DNA of 64,000 nt from Treponema sp. OMZ 838 (GCF_000775995.1 NZ_CP009227.1:992001-1056000); one strand, 5' to 3'; positions 17,890 to 27,772 are shown, numbered from the stretch's first letter. Numbers and translations: made by a program. The notes: a model not told the origin generated them from the letters alone.

Positions 17890-17943
17890 GGGCTGTAAGA
17901 CTGTTCTGAACGGAAGCACCTGCTAGAACGATCTTGCAGCTCT
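17890..17943 (+). terminator. Intra-operon hairpin after the binding-protein gene
   Basis: GGGCTGTAAGACTGTTCT (from about 17890) and the facing segment 17926-17943 form an imperfect 18-base stem. There is no T-run, so it looks like an attenuating or 3'-protecting hairpin that would keep binding-protein mRNA above that of the permease and ATPases. The rest of 17869-18024 shows nothing. Confidence 0.45.
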
Positions 17944-18024
17944 CATTCGTCTGTATCACTGAGCCGCTTGTAAAAGTCAAACAACTTTGATACTGCGGTA
18001 TTATGTTACCAAAATGGAGCAGCT

Positions 18025-19131
18025 ATGGCGCAAATCAAATTTAATAATATTACGTTCCGCTACGGGAAAACACCCGTTTTTGAAAATTTTTCGCTCAAAA
18101 TAGAAGAAAGCCAGATTATGGGAATCGTCGGCCCGTCGGGATGCGGAAAAACAACGCTCATCCGCTGTTTATGCGGTTTTATAAAACCGGAACAGGGCGA
18201 AATTTTTATCGGTGATACCTGTGTGTACAGTGCCGAAAAGCATATCAACATTGCTCCCGAACGGAGAAACATCGGCGTTGTGTTTCAGGACTATGCGGTG
18301 TGGCCTCATTTGACTGTTTGGGAAAACGTTGTGTATCCCATGAAAAAGCGGAAAATGCCGAAAGATGTAATAGCACAAAAAGCGGAGTTTGCTTTAAAAC
18401 AGGTGCGGATGGATAAATATCGTAAGCATTTACCGTCGCAATTATCGGGCGGACAGCAGCAGCGTGTCGCAATCGCGCGGGCGCTTGTATCTTCCAAAGA
18501 CATTATTGTACTTGACGAACCGATAACCAACCTTGATGCAAAACTACGCGAAGAAATGCTGATTGAAATTCGGCAAATACAAAGGGAAATCGGTACCACT
18601 ATTATATATATAACACATGACCAAGAAGCGGCGCTCCAACTGTGCGACAAAATAGCGGTTATGGAACCCGATGGAACCTTATGCCAAATCGGAACTGATG
18701 AAGAAATTATTTTATCACCGGCAAATCGCTTTGTGTTTACTTTTATCGGGGTTTCAAATTTCCTACCGGTTGTAAAAAAAGATGACGGTATGTATTTTGA
18801 ATTAAACGGCAAGATGCACAAATATCTCAATGCCGACAGTTCACAAATGCCGGATATCGAAATCGGTAAGCCTTATGAAATGGGCATCCGTCCCAAAGAT
18901 ATTTTATTCGACGAGAAATCGTCTTTTAAAGGAACAGTCCTGTCATCATCGTTTCTGGGAAGCCAGTGTACGTATTTCGTGGATTTTGAAGGGCAACAAA
19001 TCCGTATTGAGCAAAACACACTCGATATGCTTCAGTCAAAGGAATATGCCGAGGGCGATACAGTGGGGCTTGTATTTGTAAATCCCAAATATTATGAACG
19101 ATGTCAAAATAACGACAGCGTTTCTTCGTAA
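18025..19131 (+). CDS. ABC transporter ATP-binding protein, FbpC/PotA type (first copy)
   Basis: A 368-residue ATPase. Walker A GPSGCGKTT near residue 37, Q-loop VFQDYAVWPH, signature LSGGQQQRVAIARAL, Walker B IIVLDEP, and H-loop ITHDQEAA are all present. The C-terminal ~130 residues form a TOBE-like OB domain, as in iron, putrescine and maltose importers. Together with the ATPase at 20882 it flanks the fused permease gene, so the importer may use a heterodimer of two different ATPases. Confidence 0.9.
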   Translation: MAQIKFNNITFRYGKTPVFENFSLKIEESQIMGIVGPSGCGKTTLIRCLCGFIKPEQGEIFIGDTCVYSAEKHINIAPERRNIGVVFQDYAVWPHLTVWENVVYPMKKRKMPKDVIAQKAEFALKQVRMDKYRKHLPSQLSGGQQQRVAIARALVSSKDIIVLDEPITNLDAKLREEMLIEIRQIQREIGTTIIYITHDQEAALQLCDKIAVMEPDGTLCQIGTDEEIILSPANRFVFTFIGVSNFLPVVKKDDGMYFELNGKMHKYLNADSSQMPDIEIGKPYEMGIRPKDILFDEKSSFKGTVLSSSFLGSQCTYFVDFEGQQIRIEQNTLDMLQSKEYAEGDTVGLVFVNPKYYERCQNNDSVSS

Positions 19132-19151
19132 TCTTTACATTCGGAGGACTT

Positions 19152-20879
19152 ATGTTCAAAAAATATCAAAATCCCGATTTGGCACGGCTTGACGGCAAAC
19201 GGTTTGCTTTTAGCCTCGACGGTATGATGACGAGTTTAAGTTTTATCATTTTGTTTATTGTTGTTATTATTCCGATTTTTATGATAATTTATAACGCATT
19301 TTTCTTTGAAGGAAAATTCGACTTACAATTATTTAAGCGCGTTATCGGGAATAAAGACAACATTGGCGCCATGTGGAACACAATAAAGATTGCATTTTGG
19401 GTTACCGTGTTCGGCACGATTATCGGCCTGTTTTATGCATGGCTTTTAGGCAGAAGCGATATTCCGCTGAAAGGTTTAATGCGCGGTCTTTTTACCATCC
19501 CGTATATGTTTCCGCCCTTTTTCGGGGCAATGGCCTGGGACTTGATGCTTTCAGGACGCGGCGGATATTTAAATAATTGGCTTATGTCAACCTTTCATTT
19601 ATCTTCTGCACCGATTAACATCAATTCAATCGGCGGAATTATCTTTGTTGAAGTTTCGTATTATTTCCCCTTTGTTTTCATGCAAGTTGTCAGTGCGCTT
19701 GAACGAATGGATCCCACACTGGAGGAATCCGCCCGCATCGCCGGCGCAAAGCAGGGGTATGTTATTAGGAAAATTACGCTGCCGCTGGTTCTTCCTGCCA
19801 TTTCTGCCGGTGCGTTATTGATTTTAATTTCTTCACTTGCACACTTCGGCGTGCCGTCAATTCTCGGCTTCTCGCAAAATATTTATACCTTGCCGACAAA
19901 GATTTACCAGCTGATAAACCGTGCGGCAGGCGATTTCAACGGTATTCGCGAAGGTGCGGCACTTTCCGTACTGCTTGTTGTTGTCGTATCGATTGCGCTT
20001 GTAATTCAAAAGCTCGTTTTGCGTTCGGGCAGCTATGATATTATTAAAGGCAAAAGTATGCGTCCCACGTTGATAAAACTGCGAAGTGCAAAGTATCCGC
20101 TGCTGACGGTTGCCTTTATTTCGCTTATTATTATCGTTATTGTACCGCTTGTGATGATTTTCTTGGTCGGCTTACTGAAAGCATACGGACTGCCGTTAAA
20201 GTTTGCAAACTTTACATTTAAAAACTATATCGATGTTCTTGTAGGCAATAAAATGGTCACCGATTCTATCCGAAACTCACTGTTTTTGTCGGTTACAGCC
20301 GGGGTTTTGAGTATGTTCCTCGGCGTTATGGTTGCCTATGTTGTCAATCGAATACGCCCGAAGGGAAAAGAAATGTTGGAAGTCGTTTCGGTTTTACCGT
20401 ATTCGATACCGGGAACGGTTTTGGCAATCGGTGTTATCTTAGCATGGTCGGGAGCAATTTTCCGTATCAATCTGTATAATACGATTTGGATTATTTTGAT
20501 AGCGTATATTGCACGCTATCTCTCATTTTCTATGAAATCGGCATCAGCATCCTTACGGCAGGTACATCCGTCTTTGGAAGATGCCGCCCGTTCCTGCGGA
20601 GCATCTCACAGCGAAGCGCTTAAAGACGTTACATTGCCGTTAATCCGTCCGGCGATGGTTTCCGGCTTTTTCTTAATTTTCTTGCCTGCAATGCGGGAAC
20701 TTACAACATCGGTACTGCTTTACGGACCTTATACCCGCACATTGGGAGTCGCCATTTATTCGCTGCGCAGCGACGGCTATATTCCTCGAGCCTCGGCATT
20801 GGCATCTGTTGCGATTGTGCTGATTATTATTTGTAACACGATTGTAACGCAAATTACAAAAGATAGGAGGGGGGTATAA
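19152..20879 (+). CDS. Iron(III)-type ABC transporter permease, fused double domain
   Basis: A 575-residue inner-membrane protein with about 12 predicted membrane helices arranged as two homologous halves. Each half has its own EAA loop, which docks to an ATPase: EESARIAGAKQGYVIRK in the first and EDAARSCGASHSEALKD in the second. This is the FbpB/ThiP-type arrangement. A GGAGG ribosome-binding site lies just before the ATG, and it is 2 bases from the following ATPase gene. Two non-identical halves fit two distinct ATPases in the operon. Confidence 0.9.
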   Translation: MFKKYQNPDLARLDGKRFAFSLDGMMTSLSFIILFIVVIIPIFMIIYNAFFFEGKFDLQLFKRVIGNKDNIGAMWNTIKIAFWVTVFGTIIGLFYAWLLGRSDIPLKGLMRGLFTIPYMFPPFFGAMAWDLMLSGRGGYLNNWLMSTFHLSSAPININSIGGIIFVEVSYYFPFVFMQVVSALERMDPTLEESARIAGAKQGYVIRKITLPLVLPAISAGALLILISSLAHFGVPSILGFSQNIYTLPTKIYQLINRAAGDFNGIREGAALSVLLVVVVSIALVIQKLVLRSGSYDIIKGKSMRPTLIKLRSAKYPLLTVAFISLIIIVIVPLVMIFLVGLLKAYGLPLKFANFTFKNYIDVLVGNKMVTDSIRNSLFLSVTAGVLSMFLGVMVAYVVNRIRPKGKEMLEVVSVLPYSIPGTVLAIGVILAWSGAIFRINLYNTIWIILIAYIARYLSFSMKSASASLRQVHPSLEDAARSCGASHSEALKDVTLPLIRPAMVSGFFLIFLPAMRELTTSVLLYGPYTRTLGVAIYSLRSDGYIPRASALASVAIVLIIICNTIVTQITKDRRGV

Positions 20880-20881
20880 TT

Positions 20882-21991
20882 ATGGTGCAGGTAGAATTAA
20901 AGCACGTCAAAAAAGTATTTTCCGAAAAACTACTGGGCAGTGTTGTCGCCGTTGATGATTTTAATCTTCAAATCGAAGAAGGTGAATGCTTTTCGTTCCT
21001 TGGCCCTTCCGGCTGCGGAAAAACCACAACACTGCGCATGATTGCCGGCTTTGAAGATTTGAGCGAAGGCGAAATTTATTTGTGTGGTCGTCCGGTTTCA
21101 ATCAAAAGCAAAAATTTGTACGTGCCGCCGGAAGACCGCGGTTTGGGAATGGTGTTTCAAGCCTTTGCCGTCTGGCCGCACATGAATGTTTTTGATAACG
21201 TTGCTTTTCCGTTAAAAGTTCAGAAAGTCCCGCGTTTAGAAATAAAGCAACGGGTTGAACAGGCCTTGAAGCATACGAATCTAACCGGTTTTGAAGCTCT
21301 TTATCCGGGTAACCTTTCCGGCGGGCAGCAACAGCGTATTGCGCTTGCACGCGCAATTGTTACCAACCCCAAGGTTTTGCTTTTGGACGAACCGCTGTCA
21401 AACCTTGATCCGAAGCTGCGGGAATCGATGCGCTTTGAAATTAAAGAATTACAAAAGAAATTCAATTTTACGATTATCTTTGTAACGCACGATCAAGCCG
21501 AAGCAATGGCTCTTTCCGACCGCATGATGGTAATGGACATGGGAAAAATTGTACAAATTGATACGCCCAGAAACCTTTACAACAAACCGATTAACCGTTT
21601 TGTGCATAATTTTTTAGGGAAATCAACCTTTGTTAAAGTAAATTTACGCGGCAACAAAGTGTATCCCGACGGTGATACGACACAGGCAATTTCATGTACA
21701 ATCCCCGAAAATGCCGTCGGCAAAGAGAAAATGATTATTGCGGCGCGCCCCAACGCAATCAATCTAAACAAAAATACTGGCTTTAAAACTAAAATAGAAA
21801 AGCGCGTATTCCTGACCGACTGTACGGAATACTATGTAAAAATCGGTTCCCAGTTATTGATGATACAAACCCCGCACCGTATTGTCTTTAGCGAAGGAGA
21901 AGAATGTTGTGTTGAATTTGCGGAAACGATGTGGTACGACGATGACGGAAATGCAGCGGAAGAAGAGCGCAACCGCCGTCAGTTAATTTAA
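20882..21991 (+). CDS. ABC transporter ATP-binding protein, FbpC/PotA type (second copy)
   Basis: A 369-residue ATPase with Walker A GPSGCGKTT, VFQAFAVWPH, signature LSGGQQQRIALARAI, Walker B VLLLDEPLSNLDP, and VTHDQAEA. The C-terminus is a TOBE-like domain. It is related to, but clearly diverged from, the ATPase at 18025. A strong GGAGG lies inside the end of the permease gene. It is the last gene of the importer operon; a terminator follows. Confidence 0.9.
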   Translation: MVQVELKHVKKVFSEKLLGSVVAVDDFNLQIEEGECFSFLGPSGCGKTTTLRMIAGFEDLSEGEIYLCGRPVSIKSKNLYVPPEDRGLGMVFQAFAVWPHMNVFDNVAFPLKVQKVPRLEIKQRVEQALKHTNLTGFEALYPGNLSGGQQQRIALARAIVTNPKVLLLDEPLSNLDPKLRESMRFEIKELQKKFNFTIIFVTHDQAEAMALSDRMMVMDMGKIVQIDTPRNLYNKPINRFVHNFLGKSTFVKVNLRGNKVYPDGDTTQAISCTIPENAVGKEKMIIAARPNAINLNKNTGFKTKIEKRVFLTDCTEYYVKIGSQLLMIQTPHRIVFSEGEECCVEFAETMWYDDDGNAAEEERNRRQLI

Positions 21992-22011
21992 CACTGTTGA
22001 TTCGTTATGAG

Positions 22012-22049
22012 AATCCCCTCTCAATGCGCTGCGTTGGAGGGGATTTTCT
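22012..22049 (+). terminator. Rho-independent terminator of the iron-type importer operon
   Basis: AATCCCCTC (22012-22020) pairs perfectly with GAGGGGATT (22037-22045), followed by TTCTCT. Inner bases extend the stem partly. Confidence 0.75.
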
Positions 22050-22067
22050 CTATGTGGAGTAAAAAAG

Positions 22068-22907
22068 ATGAAAAAGAAAACATCAATATTTTTAATACTT
22101 CTTTTGTTTATCACATCCGTTTATGCGCAAGAATTTAAGAAAAACAAATATTCAACTGAAATTGATTGTGAATATCCATTCCCTTTTATTAGCGTTAGTG
22201 AATACTTAAAAAGCGCTGAACGGGAAATTGATCTTGAACAATATAAAACTGTCATTAGAAATGGTGATATTAATGCAATAGAAAAACCTTATTTAAATGA
22301 TTTACAATTAGGAGCTTTAACTACAGTTGAATTAAAACTGTTCAGAAATTTATTTTATGCAAAAAAGGGATTTATTTTTTCGGATGACGAATTAACAAAA
22401 TACTTTAGTCAGTTTGAATGGTACAAACCGAAATCAAAAAATGTGTCTTTTACTCAATTAGAAAAATCTGCGATAGAAAGGATAAAAATTTTTGAATCCG
22501 AATCATCGAGGACGTATGAGTTCGAAAATCGAACCATAGTCTGGGAAGCTTTTAATGGAGGAGCAGATCAAAGAGCACAGTGTCTGAAATTAAATCAAGA
22601 TAAAACTTTCGAATATATTCCTTCAGAAACAATAAATAGATTACAAAGTATAAAAGGAACATGGAAAATTGTAAAAAATAGAATTGTGTTAAGTGTAGAA
22701 TCAGAAAATGTGCTTTTGGGTGGTTATGTAGCAGATCATCCAAATACTCCATATATAGACAAAGGAACTCCTGTCATTATTACATATAAAAACTCAATAA
22801 AAATATCACTCCCATTAAATGAAAGTAAATTGTACAAAAAATATAATTTTGAATGGGGTGAAAAATGGATAATGATTGGGTCATGTGATTACTATATATC
22901 GAAATAA
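22068..22907 (+). CDS. Exported YARHG-domain protein
   Basis: A 279-residue protein with a signal peptide (MKKKTSIFLILLLFITSVYA). Residues about 90-150 fit the YARHG domain, an extracellular peptidoglycan- or surface-associated module: ELKLFRNLFYAKKGFIFSDD, then YFSQFEWYKP and ERIKIFES. The classic YARHG string is YAKKG here. The C-terminal half (WEAFNGGADQRAQCLKLNQD onward) looks like a lipocalin-like or beta-rich domain. Base composition is clearly more AT-rich than the neighbours, which suggests recent arrival. Function unknown. Confidence 0.65.
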   Translation: MKKKTSIFLILLLFITSVYAQEFKKNKYSTEIDCEYPFPFISVSEYLKSAEREIDLEQYKTVIRNGDINAIEKPYLNDLQLGALTTVELKLFRNLFYAKKGFIFSDDELTKYFSQFEWYKPKSKNVSFTQLEKSAIERIKIFESESSRTYEFENRTIVWEAFNGGADQRAQCLKLNQDKTFEYIPSETINRLQSIKGTWKIVKNRIVLSVESENVLLGGYVADHPNTPYIDKGTPVIITYKNSIKISLPLNESKLYKKYNFEWGEKWIMIGSCDYYISK

Positions 22908-22968
22908 AACTCATCAGTCATTTCCATGTTTTTAGAGATGACCGATCATAATAAATAGGGGGATTTCT

Positions 22969-24156
22969 ATGAAATATGATTTTACGACAAGGGTAAACAG
23001 AGCCGGTTCAGGTTCACGTAAATGGGATGCGATGTATCAGGTAAATCCGCACGTCGATTCGTCCGTTGTGCCGCTTTCGGTTGCCGATATGGAATTTAAG
23101 ATGCCGCCGGAATTAACGGAAGGGCTCAAGCACTATCTTGACAGCGCCGTACTGGGCTATACGGGGCCTACTGCTGCATATAAAGAGGCAGTGCAAAATT
23201 GGATGAAGACACGGCATAATTGGGCGATTGAACCCGATTGGATTGTTCCGACGGCAGGCGTTGTGCCTGCAATTTTTAATACGGTTAGAGCGTTTACCGA
23301 ACCGGGAGACGGCGTTATTCTCCTGTCGCCGGTGTATTATCCTTTTTTTAGGGCAATACGCTTGCAGGAGCGGAATGTTGCAGCGTGTTCGTTGCAGGAA
23401 AACGGCGGCCGTTATACGATTGATTTTGATGCATTGGAACGGCTCGCTACAGATCCGCGTAATAAGGCCCTGCTCTTTTGTTCTCCTCATAATCCTGTCG
23501 GTAGGGTGTGGACAAAAGAAGAGCTGCATAAAATAGAAGCAATCGTATTAAAGCATAATCTTTGGTTATTTTCTGATGAAATTCATTTTGATATTGTGAT
23601 GCCGGGGTATACGCATACCGTTTTCCAATCGTTAGGGGATGATCTTGCAGAGCGGACAATCACTTTTACCGCTCCTTCAAAGACGTTCAACATCGCCGGT
23701 TTGGGAATCAGCAACATCATCATTAAAAATGAGAATATGCGTAAAACCTTTGTAAAAGCCCAAGAGCTTGGGGCGGGAGCATTGTTCACGGCATTGAGCT
23801 ATAAGGCCTGCGAAATTTGCTATACGCAATGCGCGGCGTGGCTTGATGAATGTTTGTCCGTAATCGATGCCAATCAGCGTATTGTGCAGCAGTTTTTCCA
23901 AACGCATCATCCCGAAATTAAAGCGCCGCTCATCGAAGGCACGTATCTGCAATGGCTCGATTTTAAGGCGCTGGGAATGGAACACAAGGCTTTGGAAACC
24001 TTTATGACGCAGACCGCACAGGTATTCCTAGATGAAGGATATATCTTCGGCGAAGAAGGCAGAGGTTTTGAACGGATTAACCTTGCCGCCCCCGCATCGG
24101 TCATTACTGAAACTCTCGAACGGCTGAGCCGCGCATTGGAGACATTGAAGCGGTAA
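22969..24156 (+). CDS. hly: Cystalysin-like PLP-dependent C-S lyase (MalY/PatB family)
   Basis: A 395-residue fold-type I PLP enzyme that matches Treponema denticola cystalysin closely along its whole length. The PLP lysine is K238 in TAPSKTFNIAG, the same number as in cystalysin. Other landmarks: PLSVADMEF near the start, GYTGPT, CSPHNPVGRVW, SDEIHFDIVMPG, and the substrate-binding IEGTYLQWLDF. The reaction is cleavage of L-cysteine or cystathionine to pyruvate, ammonia and sulfide or a thiol. In T. denticola the released sulfide and sulfane products give the haemolytic/haemoxidative activity. GGGGG precedes the start. It appears to be a single-gene unit. Confidence 0.9.
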   Translation: MKYDFTTRVNRAGSGSRKWDAMYQVNPHVDSSVVPLSVADMEFKMPPELTEGLKHYLDSAVLGYTGPTAAYKEAVQNWMKTRHNWAIEPDWIVPTAGVVPAIFNTVRAFTEPGDGVILLSPVYYPFFRAIRLQERNVAACSLQENGGRYTIDFDALERLATDPRNKALLFCSPHNPVGRVWTKEELHKIEAIVLKHNLWLFSDEIHFDIVMPGYTHTVFQSLGDDLAERTITFTAPSKTFNIAGLGISNIIIKNENMRKTFVKAQELGAGALFTALSYKACEICYTQCAAWLDECLSVIDANQRIVQQFFQTHHPEIKAPLIEGTYLQWLDFKALGMEHKALETFMTQTAQVFLDEGYIFGEEGRGFERINLAAPASVITETLERLSRALETLKR

Positions 24157-24250
24157 AAATAATTATATCACGCATGAGCTGCATGCAAGCCAATCAGCCT
24201 TACCGTTCAGGACAACTGTCTTCGATTGCTTTAAAAACAGTCTGATGCGT

Positions 24251-25825
24251 TTACCCTGCCTTCCCGTTCTTTGCGTCTTTAAAAAAGCTGACGATAATAC
24301 AGATCATAATGATGCCGAGCGGGAAGGCGGCGATAATCGATAAGCTTTGCAACTGGCTGAGATTGCTGCCGGTAAGGATGAGCGCAGCCGGCAGTAAGAT
24401 AAAAACAACCGACCAAAAAGCCCTCAGGCTCTTTTTAGGTTCACAGCCTTCCAGTTCCTGCTGCGAATAAGATGCGATAACCATCGTAATCGCGTCGAAA
24501 GTGCTCGCATAAAGAGCAATCATCGTGATGATGAGCAGCACTAAACCGGCTTTCGCAAGCGGTAGTGTTTCTAGAATGCTTAAAATAATCTCGTCTGGAG
24601 GGATACCGGCAGCAAGCCGTTCGGCAGCCGGTAAGAATCCATGTGTTTCCAAATAAAGTCCGTAGTTCCCCAGCACGATAAACGAGCAATAAGTTCCCGC
24701 GATGCCGCACATAAGTCCGCCCAGTACGGTATTCCGTACCGTCCGCCCTTCAGAGATTGTTCCGATAAAGAACGGCGTTGCGACAAACCACGCAATCCAA
24801 TATGCCCAATAAAAAATCGTCCACTGCTGCGGGAACCCTGTACCGGCTGCACCCGAAATCCGCAGGGGATCCATCCATGTGGAAAGCGAGATAAAGTTTT
24901 GCAGCATCTTCCCTATGCCGGTTATGCTTGTTTCGATAATATAGAGTTTGGGACTAAACAAAAACACAAATACAATGAGGCTGGAAAAACACACAACAGC
25001 AACCTTTGCCAGATGAGAAATGCCTTTTATTCCAAGTAGAACAGCTGAGGTATATACCGCTGCAATAATGCAGAGCACAGCTAATGTCAGCTCCCGTGAT
25101 TCGGGAATGCCGGAGATGGTGGAAATTGCCAGCGATAACAACGGTGTTGCAAGCGTGAATGTTGTCGCGGTTCCTGCTAAAAGTCCCACGACCGAAAACA
25201 CATCGATGACAGTACCAAGTACGCCATCGATTTTTTTACCGAAAAGAGGGCGGCACGCTTCGGATAGTTTTTGCTTTTTCCGCTGCCGTACATGGAGCAT
25301 ATAGCCAAATGCCACGGCGCATACGATATGAAAGCTCCACGGTGTAATACCCCAGTGGAACAGCGGGTACGTTGCCGCCCAATCTTGTCTTTCTGCGGCC
25401 GTAAGCATTCGGTGTCCGAACGGTGATGCTGTGTAGTAATATCCCCATTCGATAAGCGACCAATACAAAATATCTGCAGCCATCGTGGAGGTAAAGATCA
25501 TAGCACCCCATGTAAAATTACTATAGCGCGGTTTATCGAGAGAGCCTAACCGTATTGCTCCGTATTTTGAAAAAACAAGATAGAATGCGGTACACACTAC
25601 TCCGAAACCGAGAAGTATATAAAAGAAACCGAGTTTGTTGACAAAAATATTCCATAAACTATCGATAGCCTTCATCGATTGCTGCGGAAAGGTAAGCAAC
25701 AGTGCCGCAATGCCGGTTACAATGACGAGCGGCAAAAGGGTAATAATCCAGTCGATTTCTTCGAAACCGTGCATACCTTTGTTATGTTTCCGATTATTCA
25801 TCATTTGTCTCTTCTTTCCGGTCAT
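24251..25825 (-). CDS. BCCT-family (choline/betaine/carnitine) transporter
   Basis: A 524-residue inner-membrane protein with about 12 helices. Family marks are LYWSLIEWGYYY, FHWGITPWSFH, and the region FYWAYWIAWFVATPFFIGTI, which carries the substrate-binding tryptophan box. BCCT carriers move quaternary ammonium compounds with Na+ or H+. The start overlaps the 3' end of the choline-kinase fusion gene by 32 bases, so the two are co-expressed; choline is therefore the likely substrate, doing the job LicB-type permeases do elsewhere. The ATG at 25804 is an alternative start. Confidence 0.9.
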   Translation of the reverse strand: MTGKKRQMMNNRKHNKGMHGFEEIDWIITLLPLVIVTGIAALLLTFPQQSMKAIDSLWNIFVNKLGFFYILLGFGVVCTAFYLVFSKYGAIRLGSLDKPRYSNFTWGAMIFTSTMAADILYWSLIEWGYYYTASPFGHRMLTAAERQDWAATYPLFHWGITPWSFHIVCAVAFGYMLHVRQRKKQKLSEACRPLFGKKIDGVLGTVIDVFSVVGLLAGTATTFTLATPLLSLAISTISGIPESRELTLAVLCIIAAVYTSAVLLGIKGISHLAKVAVVCFSSLIVFVFLFSPKLYIIETSITGIGKMLQNFISLSTWMDPLRISGAAGTGFPQQWTIFYWAYWIAWFVATPFFIGTISEGRTVRNTVLGGLMCGIAGTYCSFIVLGNYGLYLETHGFLPAAERLAAGIPPDEIILSILETLPLAKAGLVLLIITMIALYASTFDAITMVIASYSQQELEGCEPKKSLRAFWSVVFILLPAALILTGSNLSQLQSLSIIAAFPLGIIMICIIVSFFKDAKNGKAG

Positions 25826-27608
25826 CTGTAAACTCCGTCATCTGCATAACTTGCTTGTAATAATCTTTTGCGTACCGGTACATCTTTAACCCGTACTCAC
25901 CGAAGTTTTCTCCCAATGCTTGTTTATAGCATGTCCACAGCGCCCATAAGAATCCTGCAAGCGCAACATAGATATAGACACGCAGTTTTTCTTCGCCTTC
26001 CGGATCGCGGCGGAAGTAACGATGCATAAGATCGTTTATTTGCGCTTCGGAAAAGTAAGAGTAAATGGAAAACATTGCGAGGTCAGCCAGCGGGTCGCAC
26101 ATCGCAGCGTATTCCCAATCGATCAGTTTTACCTCACTGTCACTGATAATAAAGTTATCGCAGATTAAATCGATATGAGTCAGTACCTCCGGTTTTTTCA
26201 GTGTGTCGAGTAAATCGAGCAAAGTGTTCATCTTTTCCCGGATTTCGGCATAATCATAGAAAAGAATACCGTGCTTTGCTTCCGCTTGCTTTTCATAAAA
26301 ATTAATCCGCTCTCTAAAATTAAAGCGGTGTCGTACCGTAATACCGGAGGTATGCAATTTACGCGCAATCCACATACACGCTTCCAAATCATCCGGATTG
26401 TGGGGATCAGCGATATGCATATTTTCTTCAAACTGACTGATTTTTACCCCGGTCATTTGATCAAAATAGATAATCTTATCGGATATGCCGAGCGGCTCAA
26501 TCGCCTTATACACTGCATGTTCCTGTTTTCGGTTGATAAGAATATCAGTACCGGCGCCCGGAATGCGGAAAATATATTTGTTGTTATTCAGTTCAAATAT
26601 GAAAGATTTATTTGTCATACCAAGCCGTAGCGGGCGCAAATTTTTAATTTGCATTTCAGGCTGCCCGAATACGCGGGAAATCATTTCCATCCATTTATTC
26701 TGTGTGGAAACCATGTATGATGTATCGAATTGACGCAGCTCTTCCAAGGATTCAAATTCATATACTTGATTAGCGGGTTGTTTATTTGCGAACATCGTCA
26801 GCGTATTTAAATGACGGCTCAATACGTCTTCCCAGTACCAGTCGTCGGTATCCTCACGGTGATAGGCTTCTTCAATCATCGGACGAATGGCATCGGAAAA
26901 AGCACGCGAAAAATAGACCGGCCCGTACATTACCCATGCGTTCCTACCGCCGATCTTTACCTTCATTATCTTGTCGTGTAAACCGAGCTGCAATACCCAT
27001 TCATTGGTTTTTTCGTTCATTTTTACGGACGAATACCATGAATCGTATTCATACGCATGATACATATTTTTCCGCAGCCAGTTGTCGCTGGATAAAATAT
27101 AAGTGTTTTTGAGTCTGTCTCGGACGTGATACAGTGTTGAAAGGTTGTTTTTGCTTTCAAAATCGGGATTATACACAAGTTTTACATTGTATTTATCGAT
27201 GAGGTATTCAAAGGTCTCTTTCAGATAACCGACGACTACCGTGATATCGGTAATACCGACTTCTTGTAACTGCTTGATTTGGCGTTCAATCATCCGTTCG
27301 CCGAAAACTTCCAATAACCCTTTGGGAATGGCGTAGGTGAGCGGAATAAAGCGTGAACCGAAACCCGCGGCCATGATGATGGCATTATCAACCTTGCATG
27401 AATCGTATTCGGTATGAGCTTTAATGGTTAAAACTTTTTTGCCGATGGCAGGTAAGCCGTTCGTCTTAAGAAGGCTGTCCTGTTCCATAGAAAAAAGAAT
27501 TTGATTGACATACGCGAGCGATATTTTTAAGGTTCCGGCAATTTCACGTTGCGTGATGGCCGGATTCTTTTTCATTAACTCGATAATCTGAAAATATCGT
27601 TTTTTCAT
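25794..27608 (-). CDS. licCA: LicCA-type fusion: HTH, CTP:phosphocholine cytidylyltransferase, choline kinase
   Basis: A 604-residue fusion. Residues 1-55 form a winged helix-turn-helix (NPAITQREIAGTLKISLAY). Residues about 75-310 are a nucleotidyltransferase of LicC type (IMAAGFGSRFIPLTYAIPKG, activating phosphocholine to CDP-choline). Residues about 325-600 are a choline-kinase/APH fold of LicA type with the catalytic HIDLICDN and the metal-binding LIDWEYA. Together with the BCCT transporter it takes choline to CDP-choline, the donor for phosphatidylcholine or surface phosphocholine. T. denticola has a comparable LicCA fusion. The added HTH suggests self-regulation; a spaced inverted repeat lies just upstream. 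No strong Shine-Dalgarno is seen. Confidence 0.88.
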   Translation of the reverse strand: MKKRYFQIIELMKKNPAITQREIAGTLKISLAYVNQILFSMEQDSLLKTNGLPAIGKKVLTIKAHTEYDSCKVDNAIIMAAGFGSRFIPLTYAIPKGLLEVFGERMIERQIKQLQEVGITDITVVVGYLKETFEYLIDKYNVKLVYNPDFESKNNLSTLYHVRDRLKNTYILSSDNWLRKNMYHAYEYDSWYSSVKMNEKTNEWVLQLGLHDKIMKVKIGGRNAWVMYGPVYFSRAFSDAIRPMIEEAYHREDTDDWYWEDVLSRHLNTLTMFANKQPANQVYEFESLEELRQFDTSYMVSTQNKWMEMISRVFGQPEMQIKNLRPLRLGMTNKSFIFELNNNKYIFRIPGAGTDILINRKQEHAVYKAIEPLGISDKIIYFDQMTGVKISQFEENMHIADPHNPDDLEACMWIARKLHTSGITVRHRFNFRERINFYEKQAEAKHGILFYDYAEIREKMNTLLDLLDTLKKPEVLTHIDLICDNFIISDSEVKLIDWEYAAMCDPLADLAMFSIYSYFSEAQINDLMHRYFRRDPEGEEKLRVYIYVALAGFLWALWTCYKQALGENFGEYGLKMYRYAKDYYKQVMQMTEFTDDRKEETNDE

Positions 27609-27629
27609 ATAGAATGAAGTATATTTCAG

Positions 27630-27675
27630 TTTTTGTTCACTGTCAATGATAAAACGTCGAAGAACTGAACAAAAA
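27630..27675. repeat. Spaced inverted repeat TTTTTGTTCA / TGAACAAAAA in the licCA promoter region
   Basis: Perfect 10-base arms at 27630-27639 and 27666-27675, separated by 26 bases, lie 22 bases upstream of the licCA start in the divergent space shared with the symporter gene at 27773. Position and symmetry suit an operator for the N-terminal HTH of LicCA, but this is inference. Confidence 0.4.
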
Positions 27676-27772
27676 AGATAATAGACGAAGAATTTGTCTA
27701 TATTTCAAAAGACTGATTGTAATAGAAGAAACCTTATTGTATCATAGACGCATGAATATAAAGGAAAGAAAA

